64,000 nucleotides of DNA from Chenopodium formosanum. Lineage: Eukaryota; Streptophyta; Magnoliopsida; Caryophyllales; Amaranthaceae. Within the stretch, counting starts at the first letter, position 1, and each line of letters begins with the position of its first letter. The translations under genes were made by a program, and so were the position numbers. The stretch is from assembly GCA_024500155.1 (NCBI GenBank), contig CM044879.1, forward strand, positions 19,421,572-19,485,571, given 5' to 3'. The notes under the pieces were generated by a model. The model saw nothing but the letters and a program-made list of their open reading frames with translations. It was not told the origin of the DNA and did no database searches. Shown here piece by piece: positions 49,741-63,901 of the stretch.

Positions 49741-52700
49741 CACATTCAACAAAGCTAATTGAGTCAAATGATAGTCAAACACATTCAAACAAAGCTTTTT
49801 GAATCAAATGAAAGTCAAATATATTAAACAAAGCTAATTGAGCTAAAAGAAAGTCAACCACTTTCAACAAAGCTTTTAGAATCAAATGAAAGTCTACTAC
49901 ATTCCACAATGCTAATTGAGTCAAATGAAAGTCAAACACATTGAACAAAGCTAATTTGGTCAAATGAAAGTCAAACACATTCAAACAAAGCTTTTTGAAT
50001 CTATTGAAAGTAAAATTCATTCAACAAACCTAATTAAGTATAATGAAAGTCAAACACATCCAAACAAAGCTTTTTGAATCAAATGAAAGTCAATTGCATT
50101 CAACACACTAATTAAGTCAAATGAAAGTCAAAAATATCCAAACAAAGGTTTTTGAATCAAATGAATGTCAAACACAATTAACAAAGCTAATTAAGTCAAA
50201 TGAAAGTCAAACACATTCAAACAAAGCTTTTTGAATCAAATGAAAGTAAAACGCATTCAACAAAGCTAATTGAGTTTAATCAAAGTCAAACTTTTTCAAC
50301 ATATCTTTTAGAATCAAATGAAAGTCAAATACATTCAACCAAAGCTTTTGGAATCAAATGAAAGTCCATTGCATTCAACAAAGCTAATTAAGTCAAATGA
50401 AAGTCAAACACAATAAAACAAAGCTTTTTGAATCAAATGAAAGTCAATTGCATTCCACAATGCTAATTGAGTCAAATGAAAGTCAAACACATTCAACAAA
50501 GCTAATTGAGTCAAATGAAAGTCAAACACATTTAAACAAAGCTTTTTGAATCAATTGAAAGTCAAATGCATTCAACAAAGCTAATTGAGTCAAATGAAAG
50601 TCAAACACTTTCAACAAAGCTTTTAGAATCAAATGAAAGTCAAATACATTCAAACAAAGATTTTTGAATCAAATAAAAGTCAATTACATTAAACAAAGTT
50701 AATTGAGTCAAATGAAAATCAAACACATTCAAACAAAGGTTTTTGAATCAAATGAAAGTCAAATGCATTAATTAAAGCTAATTGAGTCAAATGATTGTTA
50801 AACACATTCAAACAAAGCTTTTAAAATCAAATGAAAGTCAAATGCATTCAACAAAGCTAATTGAGTTAAATGAAAGTCAAACACTTTCAAAAAAGCTAAT
50901 TGAGTCAAATGAAAGTCTAACACATTCAAACAAAGCTTTTTGAATCAAATGAAAGTCAAATTCATTCAACAAAGCTAATTGTGTCAAATGAAAGTCAATT
51001 CCATTCCACAATGCTAATTGAGTCAAATGAAAGTCAAACACATTCAACAAAGCTAATTGAGTCAAATGAAAGTCAAATACATTATTACAAAGCTTCTTGA
51101 ATCAAATGAAAGTAAAACGCATTCAACAAAGCTAATCAAGTTAAAAGAAAGTAAACTTTTTCAACAAAGCTTTTAGAATCAAATGAAAGTCAAATACATT
51201 CAATCAAAGCTTTTTGAATCAAATGAAAGTCAATTGCATTCAACAATGCTAATTGAGTCAAATGAAAGTTAAACACATTCAAACAAAGCTTTTTAAATCA
51301 AATGAAAGTCAAATGCATTTAACAAAGCTAATTGAGTCATACGAAAGTCAAACACTTTCAACAAAGCTTATTGAGTTAAGTGAAAGTCAAACACATTCAA
51401 ACAAAGCTTTTTGAATCAAATAAAAGTCAATTACATTCCACAATGCTAATTGAGTTAAATGAAAGTCAAACACATTCAACAAAGCTAATTGAGACAAATG
51501 AAAGTTAAACACATACAAATAAAGCATTTTGAATCAAATGAAAGTCAAATGCATTCAATTAAGCTAATTGAGTTAAATAAAAGTCAAACACTTTCAACAA
51601 AGCTTTTAGAATCAAAGGAAATCAAATACAATCAAACAAAGCTTTTTGAATCAAATGAAAGTTAGTTGCATTCCACAATGCTAAATGAGTCAAATGATAG
51701 TCAAACACATTCAACAAACCTAATTGAGTCAAATGAAAGTCAAATACATTCAAACAAAGCTTTTAGAATCAAATGAAAGTCAATTGCATTCCACAATGCT
51801 AATTGAGTCAAATCAAAGTCAAACGCATTCAACAAAGCTAATTGAGTCAAATGAAAGTAAAAAACATTCAAACAAAGATTTTTGAATCAAATGAAAGTCA
51901 AATGCATTCAACAAAGCTAATTGAGTCAAATGAATGTCAAACACTTTCAACAAAGCTTTTAGAATCAAATGAAGGTGAAACACATTCAAACAAAGCTTTT
52001 TGAATCAAACGAAAGGCAAATGCATTCAACAAAGCTAATTGAGTCAAATGATTGTTAAACACATTCAAACAAAGCTTTTTGAATCAAATGAAAGTAAAAT
52101 GCATTCAACAAAGCTAATTGAGTTAAATGAAAGTCAAACACTTTCAACAAAGCTAGTTGACTAATTGAGTGAAATGAAAGTCAAACACAATCAAACAAAT
52201 CTTTTTGAATCAAATGAAAGTCAATTGCATTCCACAATGCTAATTGAGTCAAATTAAAGTCAAACACATTCAACAAAGCTAATTGAGACAAATGAAAGTT
52301 AAACACATTTAAACAAAGCATTTTGAATCAACTGAAAGTCAAATGCATTCAACAAAGCTAAGTTTGTTAAATGAAAGTCAAATGCATTCAACAAAGCTAA
52401 TTTTGTTAAATGAAAGTCAAACACAATCAAACAAAGCTTTTAGAATCAAATACATGCAAACAAAGCCTTTTGAATCAAATGAAAGTCAATTGCATTCCAA
52501 AATGCTAATTGAGTCAAATGAAATTCAAACACATTCAAAAAACCTAATAGAGTCAAATGAAAGTCAAATACATTCAAACAAAGCTTTTTGAATCAAATGA
52601 AAGTCAATTGCATTCCACAATGCTAATTGTGTCAACTGAAAGTCAAACACATTCAACAAAGCTAATTGAGTCAAATGAAAGTCAGACACATTTAAGCAAA

Positions 52701-55231
52701 GCTTTTTGAATCAAATGAAAGTAAAATGCATTTAACAAAGCTAATTGAGTCAAATGAAAGTCAAACACTTTCAACAAAGCTTTTAGAATCAAAAGAAAGT
52801 CAAATACATTCAACTACAGCTTTTTGAATCAAACGAAAGTCAATTGCATACCACAATGCTAATTGAGTCAAATGAAAGTCAAACACATTCAACAAAGCTA
52901 ATTGAGTCAAATGAAAGTCAACATATTCAAACAAAGCTTTTTGAATCAAATGAAAGTCAAATGCATTCAACAATGCTAATTGAGTCAAATGAAAGTCAAA
53001 CACATTCAATCAAAGGTTTTTGAATCAATTGAAAGTAAAATTCATTCAGCAAAGCTAATTGAGTCAAATGAAAGTCAAACACATTCAAACAAAGCTTTTT
53101 GAATCAAATGAAAGTCAATTGCATTCAACAAAGCTAATTGTGTCAAATGAAAGTCAATTCCATTCCACAATGCTAATTGAGTCAAATGAAAGTCAAACAC
53201 ATTCAACAAAGCTAATAGAGTCAAATGAAAGTCAAACACATTCAAACAAAGCTTGTTGAATAAGATGAAAGTCAATTGCATTCAACAAAGCTAATTGAGT
53301 CAAATGGAAGTCAAACTCATTCAAACAAAGGTTTTTAGATCTAATGAAAGTCAAATACATTCAAAAAAGCTAATTGAGTCAAATGAAAGTCAAACACATT
53401 AAAACAAAGCTTTTTGAATCAAATGAAAGTCAAATGCATTCAACAAAGCTAATTGAGTTAAACGAAATTCAAACATTTTCAACAAAGCTTTTATAATCAA
53501 ATGAAAGTTAAATACATTCAAACAAAGCTTTTTGAATCAAATGAAAGTCAATTGCATTCAACAAAGTTAATTGAGTCAAATGAATGTCAAACATTTTCAA
53601 AAAAGCACTTTTAGAATCAAATGAAGGTAAAACACATTCTAACAAAGGTTTTTGAATCAAATGAAAGTCAATTGCATTAAACAAAGCTAATTGAGTCAAA
53701 TGAAAGTCAAACACATTCAAACAAAGCTTTTAAAATCAAATGAAAGTCAAATGCATTCAACAAAGCTAATTGAGTTAAATGAAAGTCAAACACTTTCAAC
53801 AAAGCTAATTGAATCAAATAAAAGTCAAACACATTCAAACAAAGCTTTTTGAATCAAATGAAAGCAAAATGCATTCAACAAAGCTAATAGAGTTAAATGA
53901 AAGTCAAACACTATCAACAAAGCTAATTGACTAATTGAGTGAAATGAAAGTCAAACACAATTAAACAAAGCTAATTGAGTCAAATGAAAGTCAAACACAA
54001 TCAAACAAAGCTTTTTGAATCAAATGAAAGTCAAACACTTTCAACATAGCTTTTAGATTCATATGAAAGTCAAATACATTCAAACAAAGCTTTTTGAATC
54101 AAATGAAAGTCAATTGCATTCCACCATGCTAATTGAGTTAAATGAAAGTCAAACACATTCAACAAAGCTCATTGAGACAAATGAAAGTCAAACACATTCA
54201 AACAAAGCATTTTGAATCAAATGAAAGTAAAATGCATTCAACAAAGCTAATTCTGTTAAATGAAAGTCAAACACATTCAAAAACCCTAATTGAGTCAAAA
54301 GAAAGTCAAATACATTCAAACAAAGCTTTTAGAATAAAATGAAAGTCAATTGCATTCCACAATGATAATTGAGTCAAATGAAAGTCAAACACATTCAACA
54401 AAGCTAATTGAGTCAAATGAAAGTCAAACACATTCAAACAAAGCTTTTTGAATCAAATGAAAGTCAAATGCATTCAACAAAGCTAATTGAGTCAAATGAA
54501 AGTCAAAAACTTTCAACAAAGCTAATTGAGTCAAATTAAAGTCAAACACATTCAAACAAAGCTTTTTGAATCAATTGAAAGTCAAATGCATTCAACAAAA
54601 ACTAATTGAGTTGAATGAAAGTTAAACACTTTCAACAAAGCTAATTGAGTCAAATGAAAGTCAAAACCATTCAAACAAAGCTTTTTGAATCAAATGAAAG
54701 TCAATTTCATTCCACAAAGCATTTTGAATCAAATGATAGTCAAATGCATTCAACAAAGCTAATTTAGCTAAATGAAAGTCAAATACTTTCAACAAAGCTC
54801 TTAGAATCAAATGAAAGTCAAAATGCATTCATTAAAGCTAATTGAGTAAAATGAAAGTTAAACACATTCAAACAATGCTTTTTGAATCAAATGAAATTCA
54901 AATTCATTCAACAAAGCTAATTGAGTCAAATGAAAGTCAAACACATTCAAACAAAGCTTTTTGAATGAAAAGAAAGTCAAATGCATTCAACAAAGCTAAT
55001 TGAGTCAAATGAAAGTCAAATACTTTCAACAAAGCTTTTAGAATCAAATGAAAGTCAAAATGCATTCATTAAAGCTAATTTAATAAAATGAAAGTTAAAC
55101 ACATTCATACAAAGCTTTTTGAATCAAATGAAATTCAAATTCATTCAACAAAGCTAATTGAGTCAAATGAAAGTCAAACACATTCAAACAAAGCTTTTTC
55201 AATCAAATATAGGTCAATTGCATTCCACAGT

Positions 55232-55888
55232 GCTAATTGAGTCAAATGAATGTCAAAAACTTTCAACAAAGCTTTTAGAATCAAATGAAAGTCATATACA
55301 TTCCAACAAAGCTTTTTGAATTAAATGAAAGTCAAATGCATTCAACAAAGCTAATTGAGTTAAATAAAAGTAAAACACTTTCAACAAAGCTAATTGAATC
55401 AAATGAAAGTCAAACACAATCAAACAAAGCTTTTTGAATCAAATGAAAGTCAAACACTTTCAACATAGCTTTTAGAATCATATGAAAGTCAAATACATTC
55501 AAACAAAGCTTTTTGAATCAAATGAAAGTCAATTGCATTCCACAATGCTAATTGAGTCAAAAGAAAGTGAAACACATTCAACAAAGCTAATTGAGTCAAA
55601 TGAAAGTCAAACACATTCAAACAATGCTTTTTGAATCAAATGAAAGTCAAATGCATTCAACAAAGCTTATTGAGTTAAATGAAAGTCAAACACTTTCAAC
55701 AAGGCTAATTGAGTTAAGTAAAAGTCAACTACATTCAAACAAAGCTTTTTGAATCAAATGAATGTCAATTGCATTCAACAAAGATAATTGAGTCTAATAA
55801 ATGTCAAAAACTTTCAACAAAGCTTTTAGAATCAAATGAAAGTCAAATACATTCAAACAAAGCTTTTTGAATTAAATGAAAGTCAATT
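55232..55888 (+). repeat. Block shared with 26530-27185 (and so with 34046-34701)
   Basis: Rare variants GTCATATACATTC, TCAAAAGAAAGTGAAAC, GAGTTAAGTAAAAGTC and AAAGATAATTGAGTCTAAT occur in the same order about 28.7 kb apart, so block copying is not limited to neighbours. Confidence 0.75.
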
Positions 55889-56189
55889 GCATTCCACAAT
55901 GCTAATTGAGTTAAATGAAAGTTAAACACTTTCAACAAAGCTAATTGAGTCAAATAAAAGTCAAACACAATAAAACAAAGCTTTTTGAATCAAATGAAAG
56001 TCAATTGCATTCCACAATGCTAATTGAGTCAAATGAAAGTCAAACACATTCAACAAAGCTAATTGAGTCAAATGAATGTCAAACACATTCAAACAAAGCT
56101 TTTTGAATCAAATGAAAGTCAAACACATTCAACAAAGCTAATTGAGTCAAATGAAAGTCAAACACTTTCAACAAAGCTTTTAGAATCAA

Positions 56190-56560
56190 ATAAAAGTCAA
56201 ATACATTCAATCAAAGCTTTTTGAATCAAATGAAAGTCAATTGCATTCAACAATGCTAATTGAGTCAAATGAAAGTCAAACACATTCAAACAAAGCTTTT
56301 TAAATCAAATGAAAGTCAAATGCATTTAACAAAGCTAATTGAGTCATACGAAAGTCAAACACTTTCAACAAAGCTTATTGAGTTAAGTGAAAGTCAAACA
56401 CATTCAAACAAAGCTTTTTGAATCAAATAAAAGTCAATTACATTCCACAATGCTAATTGAGTTAAATGAAAGTCAAACACATTCAACAAAGCTAATTGAG
56501 ACAAATGAAAGTTAAACACATACAAATAAAGCATTTTGAATCAAATGAAAGTCAAATGCA
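56190..56560 (+). repeat. Block shared with 51183-51553
   Basis: GAGTCATACGAAAG, AGCTTATTGAGTTAAGTG and ACATACAAATAAAGC occur in the same order 5,007 bp apart. Confidence 0.75.
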
Positions 56561-56844
56561 TTCAACAATGCTAATTGAGTTCAATGAAAGTCAAACACCT
56601 TCAACAAAGCTAATTGAGTCAAAAGAAAGTCAAACACATTCAAACAAAGCTTTTTGATTCAAATGAAAGTCAAATGCATTCAAAAAAGCTAATTGAGTCA
56701 AATGAAAGTCAAACACATTCAACAAAGCTTTTAGAATCAAATGAAAGTCAATTGCATACCACAATGCTAATTGAGTTAAATAAAAGTCAATCACATTCAA
56801 CAAAGCTAATTGAGTAAAATGAAAGTCAAACACATTAAAACAAA

Positions 56845-58770
56845 GGTTTTTGAATCAAATGAAAGTCAAATGCATTTAACATAGCTAATTGAGTCAAATG
56901 AAAGTCAAACACTTTCAACAAAGCTTTTAGAATTAAATGAAAGTCAAATACATTCAAACAAAGCTTTTTGAATAATAATGAAAGTCAATTGCATTCCACA
57001 AAGCTAATTGAGTCAAATGAAAGTCAAACACATTCAACAAAGCTAATTGAGTCAAATGAAAGTCAAACACATTCAAACAAAGCTTTTTGATTCAAATGAA
57101 AGTCAAATTCATTCAAAAGCTAATTGAGTCAAATGAAAGTCAAACACATTCAAACAAAGGTTTTTCAATCAAAGGAAAGTCAAATGCATTCAACAAAGCT
57201 AATTGAGTCAAATGAAAGTTAAACACTTTCATCAAAGCTTCTTGAGTCAAATGAAAGTCAAAAACATTCAAACAAAGCTTTTTGAATCAAATAAAAGTCA
57301 ATTTTATTCCACAATGCTAATTGAGTCAAATGAAAGTCAAACACTTTCAACAAAGCTAATTGAGTCTAATGAAAGTCAAACACATTTAAACAAAGCTTTT
57401 TGAATCAAATGAAAGTTAAATGCATTCAAAAAAGCTAATTGCGTCAAATGAAAGTCAAACACATTCAACAAAGCTTTAGAATCAAATGAAAGTCAAATCC
57501 TTTCAAATAAAGCTATTTGACTCCAACGAAAGTCAAATACATTCAACAAAGATTTTTGAATCAAAAGAAAGTCAAATGCATTCAACAAAAGCTAATTGAG
57601 TCAAAAAAAAGTCAAAATCTTTCAACAATGCTAATTGAGTCAAATGAAAGTCAAACACATTCAAACAAAGCTTTTTGAATCTAATGAAAGTCAATTGCAT
57701 TCCACAATGTTAATTGAGTCAAATGAAAGTCAAACACATTCAACAAAGTTATTGAGTCAAATGAAAGTCAAACACATTAAAACAAAGGATTTTGAATCAA
57801 ATGAAAGTCAAATGCATTTAACAAAGCTAGTTGAGTCAAATGAAAGTCAAATATTTTCAACAAGGCTTTTAGAATCAAATGAAAATCGAATACATTCGAA
57901 TAAAGCTTTTTAAATAAATGAACGTCAATTGTATACAACAATGCTAATTGAGTCAAATGAAAGTAAAAAATATTCAACAAAGCTAATTAAGTCAAAAGAA
58001 AGTCAAACACATTCAAACAATGCTTTTTGAATCAAATGAAATTCAATTGCATTCCACAATGCTAATTGAGTCAAATAAAAGTCAAACACATTCAACAAAG
58101 CTAATTGAGTCAATTGAAAATCAAACACATTCAAACAAAGCTTTTTGAATCAAATGAAAGTCAATTGCATTCCACAATGCTAATTGAGTCAAATGAAAGT
58201 GAAACACATTCAACAAAGCTAATTGAGTCAAATGAAAGTCAAACACATTCACACAAAGCTTTTTGATTCAAATGAAAGTCAAATGCATTCAAAAAAGCTA
58301 ATTGAGTCAAATGAAAGTCAAACACTTTCAACAAAGCTTTTAGAATCAAATGAAAGTAGAATACATTCAAACAAAGCTATTTGAATCCAACAAAAGTCAA
58401 TCACTTTCAACAAAGCTTTTAGAATCAAATGAAAGTCAAATACATTCAAACAACGCTTTTTGAATCAAATGAAAGTCAATTGCATTCCACAATGCTAATT
58501 GAGTCAAATGAAAGTCAAACACAAATAAAGCTAATTGAGTCAAATGAAAGTCAAACACATTCAAACAAAGCTTTTAGAATCAAAAGAAAGTCAAATGCAT
58601 TCAACAAAGCAAATTGAATCAAATGAAAGTCAAAATCTTTCAACAAAGCTTTTAGAATCAAATGTAAGTCAAATACATTCAAACAAAGCTTTTTGAATCA
58701 AATGAAAGTCAATTGCATACCACAATGCTAATTGAGTCAAATAAAATTCAATCACATTCAACAAAGCTAA
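56845..58770 (+). repeat. Third copy of the 40870-43800 block
   Basis: It matches copy 1 at distances of 15,089 bp near 56970, 15,167 bp near 57203, 15,009 bp near 57635 and 14,969 bp near 58429. The changes are close to whole monomers (78, 158 and 40 bp). Confidence 0.75.
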
Positions 58771-59500
58771 TTGAGTCAAATGAAAGTCAAACACATTCAA
58801 ACAAATCATTTTGAATCAAATGAAATTCAATTGCATTCCACAATTCTAATTGATTCAAATAAAAGTCAAAAACTTTCAGCAAAGCTAATTGAGTCAAATA
58901 AATGTCAAACACATTCAACAAAGCTTTTTCAATCTAATGAAAGTCAATTGCATTGCACAATGCCAATTGAGTCAAATGAAAATCAAACGAATTCAACAAA
59001 CCTAATTGAGTCAAATGAAAGTCAAACTCATTCAAACAAAGCTTTTTGAATCAAATGAAGGTCAATTGCATTCCACAGTGCTAACTGAGTCAAATGAAAG
59101 TCAAACACATTCAACGAAGCTAATTGAGTCAAATGAAAGTCAAACACATTCAAACAAAGCTTTTTGATTCAAATGAAAGTCAAATTCATTCAACAAAGCT
59201 AATTGAGTCAAATGAAAGTAAAACACATTCAAATAAAGCTTTTTGAATCAAATGAAAGTCAATTGCATTCCATAATGCTAATTGAGTCAAGTAAAAGTCA
59301 AACACATTCAACAAAGCTAATTGAGTCAAATGAAAGTCAAACACATTCAAACAAAGGTTTTTGAATCAAATGAAAGTCAATTGCGTTCCACAATGCTAAT
59401 TGAGTCAAATGAATGTCAAACACATTCAACGAAGCTAATTGAGTCAAATGAAAGTCAAACACATTCAAACAAAGCTTTTTGAATCAAATGAAAGTCAATT

Positions 59501-61701
59501 GCATACCACAATGCTAATTGAGTTAAATAAAAGTCAATCACATTCAACAAAGCTAATTGAGTAAAATGAAAGTCAAACACATTCAAACAAAGCTTTTTGA
59601 ATCAAATGAAAGTCAAATGCATTCAAAAATGCTAATTGAGTCAAATGAAAGTCAAACACATTCAACAAAGCTTTTAGAATCAAATGAAAGCCAAATACAT
59701 TCAAACAAAGCTATTTGAATCCAACAAAAGTCAAACACTTTCAACAAAGCTTTTTGAATCAAATGAAAGTCAAATACATTCTAACAAAGCTTTTTGAATC
59801 AAATGAAAGTCAATTGCATTCCACAATGCTAATTGAGTCAAATAAAAGTCTAACACTTTCAACAAAGCTAATTAACTCAAATGAAAGTCAACACATTCAA
59901 ATAAAGCTTTTTGAATATAAAGAAAGTCAAAATCTTTTAACAAAGCTTTTAGAATCAAATGAAAGTCAAATACATTCAAACAAAGCTTTCTGAATCAAAT
60001 TAAAGTCAATTGCATACCACAATGCTAATTGAGTCAAATAAAAGTCAAACCCATTCAACAAAGCTAATTGAGTCAATTGAAAGTCAAACACATTCAAACA
60101 AAGCTTTTTGAATCAAATGAAATTCAATTGCATTCCACAATGCTAATTGAGTCAAATAAAAGTCAAAGACATTCAACAAAGCTAATTGAGTCAAATGAAA
60201 GTCAAACACATTCAAACAAAGCTTTTTGAATCAAATGAAAGTCAAATGCATTTAAAAAAGCTAATTGAGTCAAATGAAAGTCAAACACATTCAACAAAGC
60301 TAATTGAGTCAAATGAAAGTCAAACACTTTTAACAAAGCTTTTTCAATCTAATGAAAGTCAATTGCATTGCACAATGCTAATTGAGTCAAATGAAAGTCA
60401 AACACATTCAACAAAGCTAATTGAGTCAAATGATAGTCAAACACATTAAAACAAAGGTTTTTGAATCAAATGAAAGTCAAACACTTTCAGCAAAGCTCAT
60501 TGAGTCAAATGAAAATCAAACGAATTCAACAAAGCTAATTGAGTCAAATGAAAGTCAAACACATTCAAACAAAGCTTTTTGAATCAAATGAAGGTCAAAT
60601 GCATTCAACAAATCTAATTTAGTCAAATGAAAGTCAAAATCTTTCAACAAAGCTTTTAGAATCAAATGAAAGTCAAATACATTCAAACAAAGCTTTTTGA
60701 ATCAAATGAAAGTCAATTGCATTCCACAATGCTAATTGAGTCAAATAAAAGTCAAACACATTCAACAAAGCTAATTGAGTCAAATGAAAGTCAAACACAT
60801 TCAAACAAAGTTTTTTGAATCAAATGAAATTCAATTGCATTCCACAATGCTAATTGAGTCAAATAAAAGTCAAAAACATTCAGCAAAGCTAATTGAGTCA
60901 AATGAAAGTCAAACACATTCAACAAAGCTTTTTCAATCTAATGAAAGTCAATTGCATTGCACAATGCTAATTGAGTCAAATGAAAGTCAAACACATTCAA
61001 CAAAGCTAATTGAGTCAAATGATAGTCAAACACATTAAAACAAAGGTTTTTGAATTAAATGAAAGTCAAACACTTTCAGCAAAGCTCATTGAGTCAAATG
61101 AAAATCAAACGAATTCAACAAAGCTAATTGAGTCAAATGAAAGTCAAACACATTCAAACAAAGCTTTTTGAATCAAATGAAGGTCAATTGCATTCCACAG
61201 TGCTAATTGAGTCAAATGAAAGTCAAACACATTCAACGAAGCTAATTGAGTCAAATGAAAGTCAAACACATTCAAACAAAACTTTTTGATTCAAATGAAA
61301 GTCAAATTCATTCAACAAAGCTAATTGAGTCAAATGAAAGTCATACACATTCAAACAAAGCTTTTTGAATCAAATGAAAGTCAATTGCATTCCATAATGC
61401 TAATTGAGTCAAGTAAAAGTCAAACACATTCAACAAAGCTAATTGAGTCAAATGAAAGTCAAACACATTCAAACAAAGGTTTTTGAATCAAATGAAAGTC
61501 AATTGCATTCCACAATGCTAATTGAGTCAAATGAATGTCAAACACATTCAACGAAGCTAATTGAGTCAAATGAAAGTCAAACACATTCAAACAAAGCTTT
61601 TTGATTCAAATGAAAGTCAAATTCATTCAACAAAGCTAATTGAGTCAAATGAAAGTCAAACACATTCAAACAAAGCTTTTTAAATCAAATGAAAGTCAAT
61701 T
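59501..61701 (+). repeat. 2,201 bp higher-order unit, copy 1
   Basis: The variant GCATACCACAATGC followed by GAGTTAAATAAAAGTC starts the unit here, at 61702 and at 63902. The unit holds about 56 monomers. Inside it a 589 bp string repeats (60186 and 60775), marked by CACTTTCAGCAAAGCTC and CAAACGAATTC. Sequence just upstream (58960-59500) matches the end of the unit at 2,122 bp, two monomers short. Confidence 0.9.
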
Positions 61702-63901
61702 GCATACCACAATGCTAATTGAGTTAAATAAAAGTCAATCACATTCAACAAAGCTAATTGAGTAAAATGAAAGTCAAACACATTCAAACAAAGCTTTTTG
61801 AATCAAATGAAAGTCAAATGCATTCAAAAACGCTAATTGAGTCAAATGAAAATCAAACACATTCAACAAAGCTTTTAGAATCAAATGAAAGTCAAATACA
61901 TTCAAACAAAGCTATTTGAATCCAACAAAAGTCAAACACTTTCAACAAAGCTTTTTGAATCAAATGAAAGTCAAATACATTCCAACAAAGCTTTTTGAAT
62001 CAAATGAAAGTCAATTGCATTCCACAATGCTAATTGAGTCAAATGAAAGTCTAACACTTTCAACAAAGCTAATTAACTCAAATGAAAGTCAACACATTCA
62101 AATAAAGCTTTTTGAATATAAAGAAAGTCAAAATCTTTTAACAAAGCTTTTAGAATCAAATGAAAGTCAAATACATTCAAACAAAGCTTTCTGAATCAAA
62201 TTAAAGTCAATTGCATACCACAATGCTAATTGAGTCAAATAAAAGTCAAACCCATTCAACAAAGCTAATTGAGTCAATTGAAAGTCAAACACATTCAAAC
62301 ATAGCTTTTTGAATCAAATGAAATTCAATTGCATTCCACAATGCTAATTGAGTCAAATAAAAGTCAAAGACATTCAACAAAGCTAATTGAGTCAAATGAA
62401 AGTCAAACACATTCAAACAAAGCTTTTTGAATCAAATGAAAGTCAAATGCATTCAAAAAAGATAATTGAGTCAATTGAAAGTCAAACACATTCAACAAAG
62501 CTAATTGAGTCAAATGAAAGTCAAACACTTTCAACAAAGCTTTTTCAATCTAATGAAAGTCAATTGCATTGCACAATGCTAATTGAGTCAAATGAAAGTC
62601 AAACACATTCAACAAAGCTAATTGAGTCAAATGATAGTCAAACACATTAAAACAAAGGTTTTTGAATCAAATGAAAGTCAAACACTTTCAGCAAAGCTCA
62701 TTGAGTCAAATGAAAATCAAACGAATTCAACAAAGCTAATTGAGTCAAATGAAAGTCAAACACATTCAAACAAAGCTTTTTGAATCAAATGAAGGTCAAA
62801 TGCATTCAACAAATCTAATTTAGTCAAATGAAAGTCAAAATCTTTCAACAAAGCTTTTAGAATCAAATGAAAGTCAAATACATTCAAACAAAGCTTTTTG
62901 AATCAAATGAAAGTCAATTGCATTCCACAATGCTAATTGAGTCAAATAAAAGTCAAACACATTCAACAAAGCTAATTGAGTCAAATGAAAGTCAAACACA
63001 TTCAAACAAAGTTTTTTGAATCAAATGAAATTCAATTGCATTCCACAATGCTAATTGAGTCAAATAAAAGTCAAAAACATTCAGCAAAGCTAATTGAGTC
63101 AAATGAAAGTCAAACACATTCAACAAAGCATTTTCAATCTAATGAAAGTCAATTGCATTGCACAATGCTAATTGAGTCAAATGAAAGACAAACACATTCA
63201 ACAAAGCTAATTGAGTCAAATGATAGTCAAACACATTAAAACAAAGGTTTTTGAATCAAATAAAAGTCAAACACTTTCAGCAAAGCTCAATGAGTCAAAT
63301 GAAAATCAAACGAATTCAACAAAGCTAATTGAGTCAAATGAAAGTCAAACACATTCAAACAAAGCTTTTTGAATCAAATGAAGGTCAATTGCATTCCACA
63401 GTGCTAATTGAGTCAAATGAAAGTCAAAGACATTCAACGAAGCTAATTGAGTCAAATGAAAGTCAAACACATTCAAACAAAACTTTTTGATTCAAATGAA
63501 AGTCAAATTCATTCAACAAAGCTAATTGAGTCAAATGAAAGTCATACACATTCAAACAAAGCTTTTTGAATCAAATGAAAGTCAATTGCATTCCATAATG
63601 CTAATTGAGTCAAGTAAAAGTCAAACATATTCAACAAAGCTAATTGAGTCAAATGAAAGTCAAACACATTCAAACAAAGGTTTTTGAATCAAATGAAAGT
63701 CAATTGCATTCCACAATGCTAATTGAGTCAAATGAATGTCAAACACATTCAACGAAGCTAATTGAGTCAAATGAAAGTCAAACACATTCAAACAAAGCTT
63801 TTTGATTCAAATGAAAGTCAAATTCATTCAACAAGCTAATTGAGTCAAATGAAAGTCAAACACATTCAAACAAAGCTTTTTGAATCAAATGAAAGTCAAT
63901 T
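61702..63901 (+). repeat. 2,201 bp higher-order unit, copy 2 (2,200 bp)
   Basis: It matches copy 1 monomer by monomer with scattered substitutions. One base is lost near 63834 (ACAAGC for ACAAAGC). It carries its own 589 bp internal repeat (62387 and 62976), so the internal doubling came before the 2.2 kb doubling. Confidence 0.9.
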
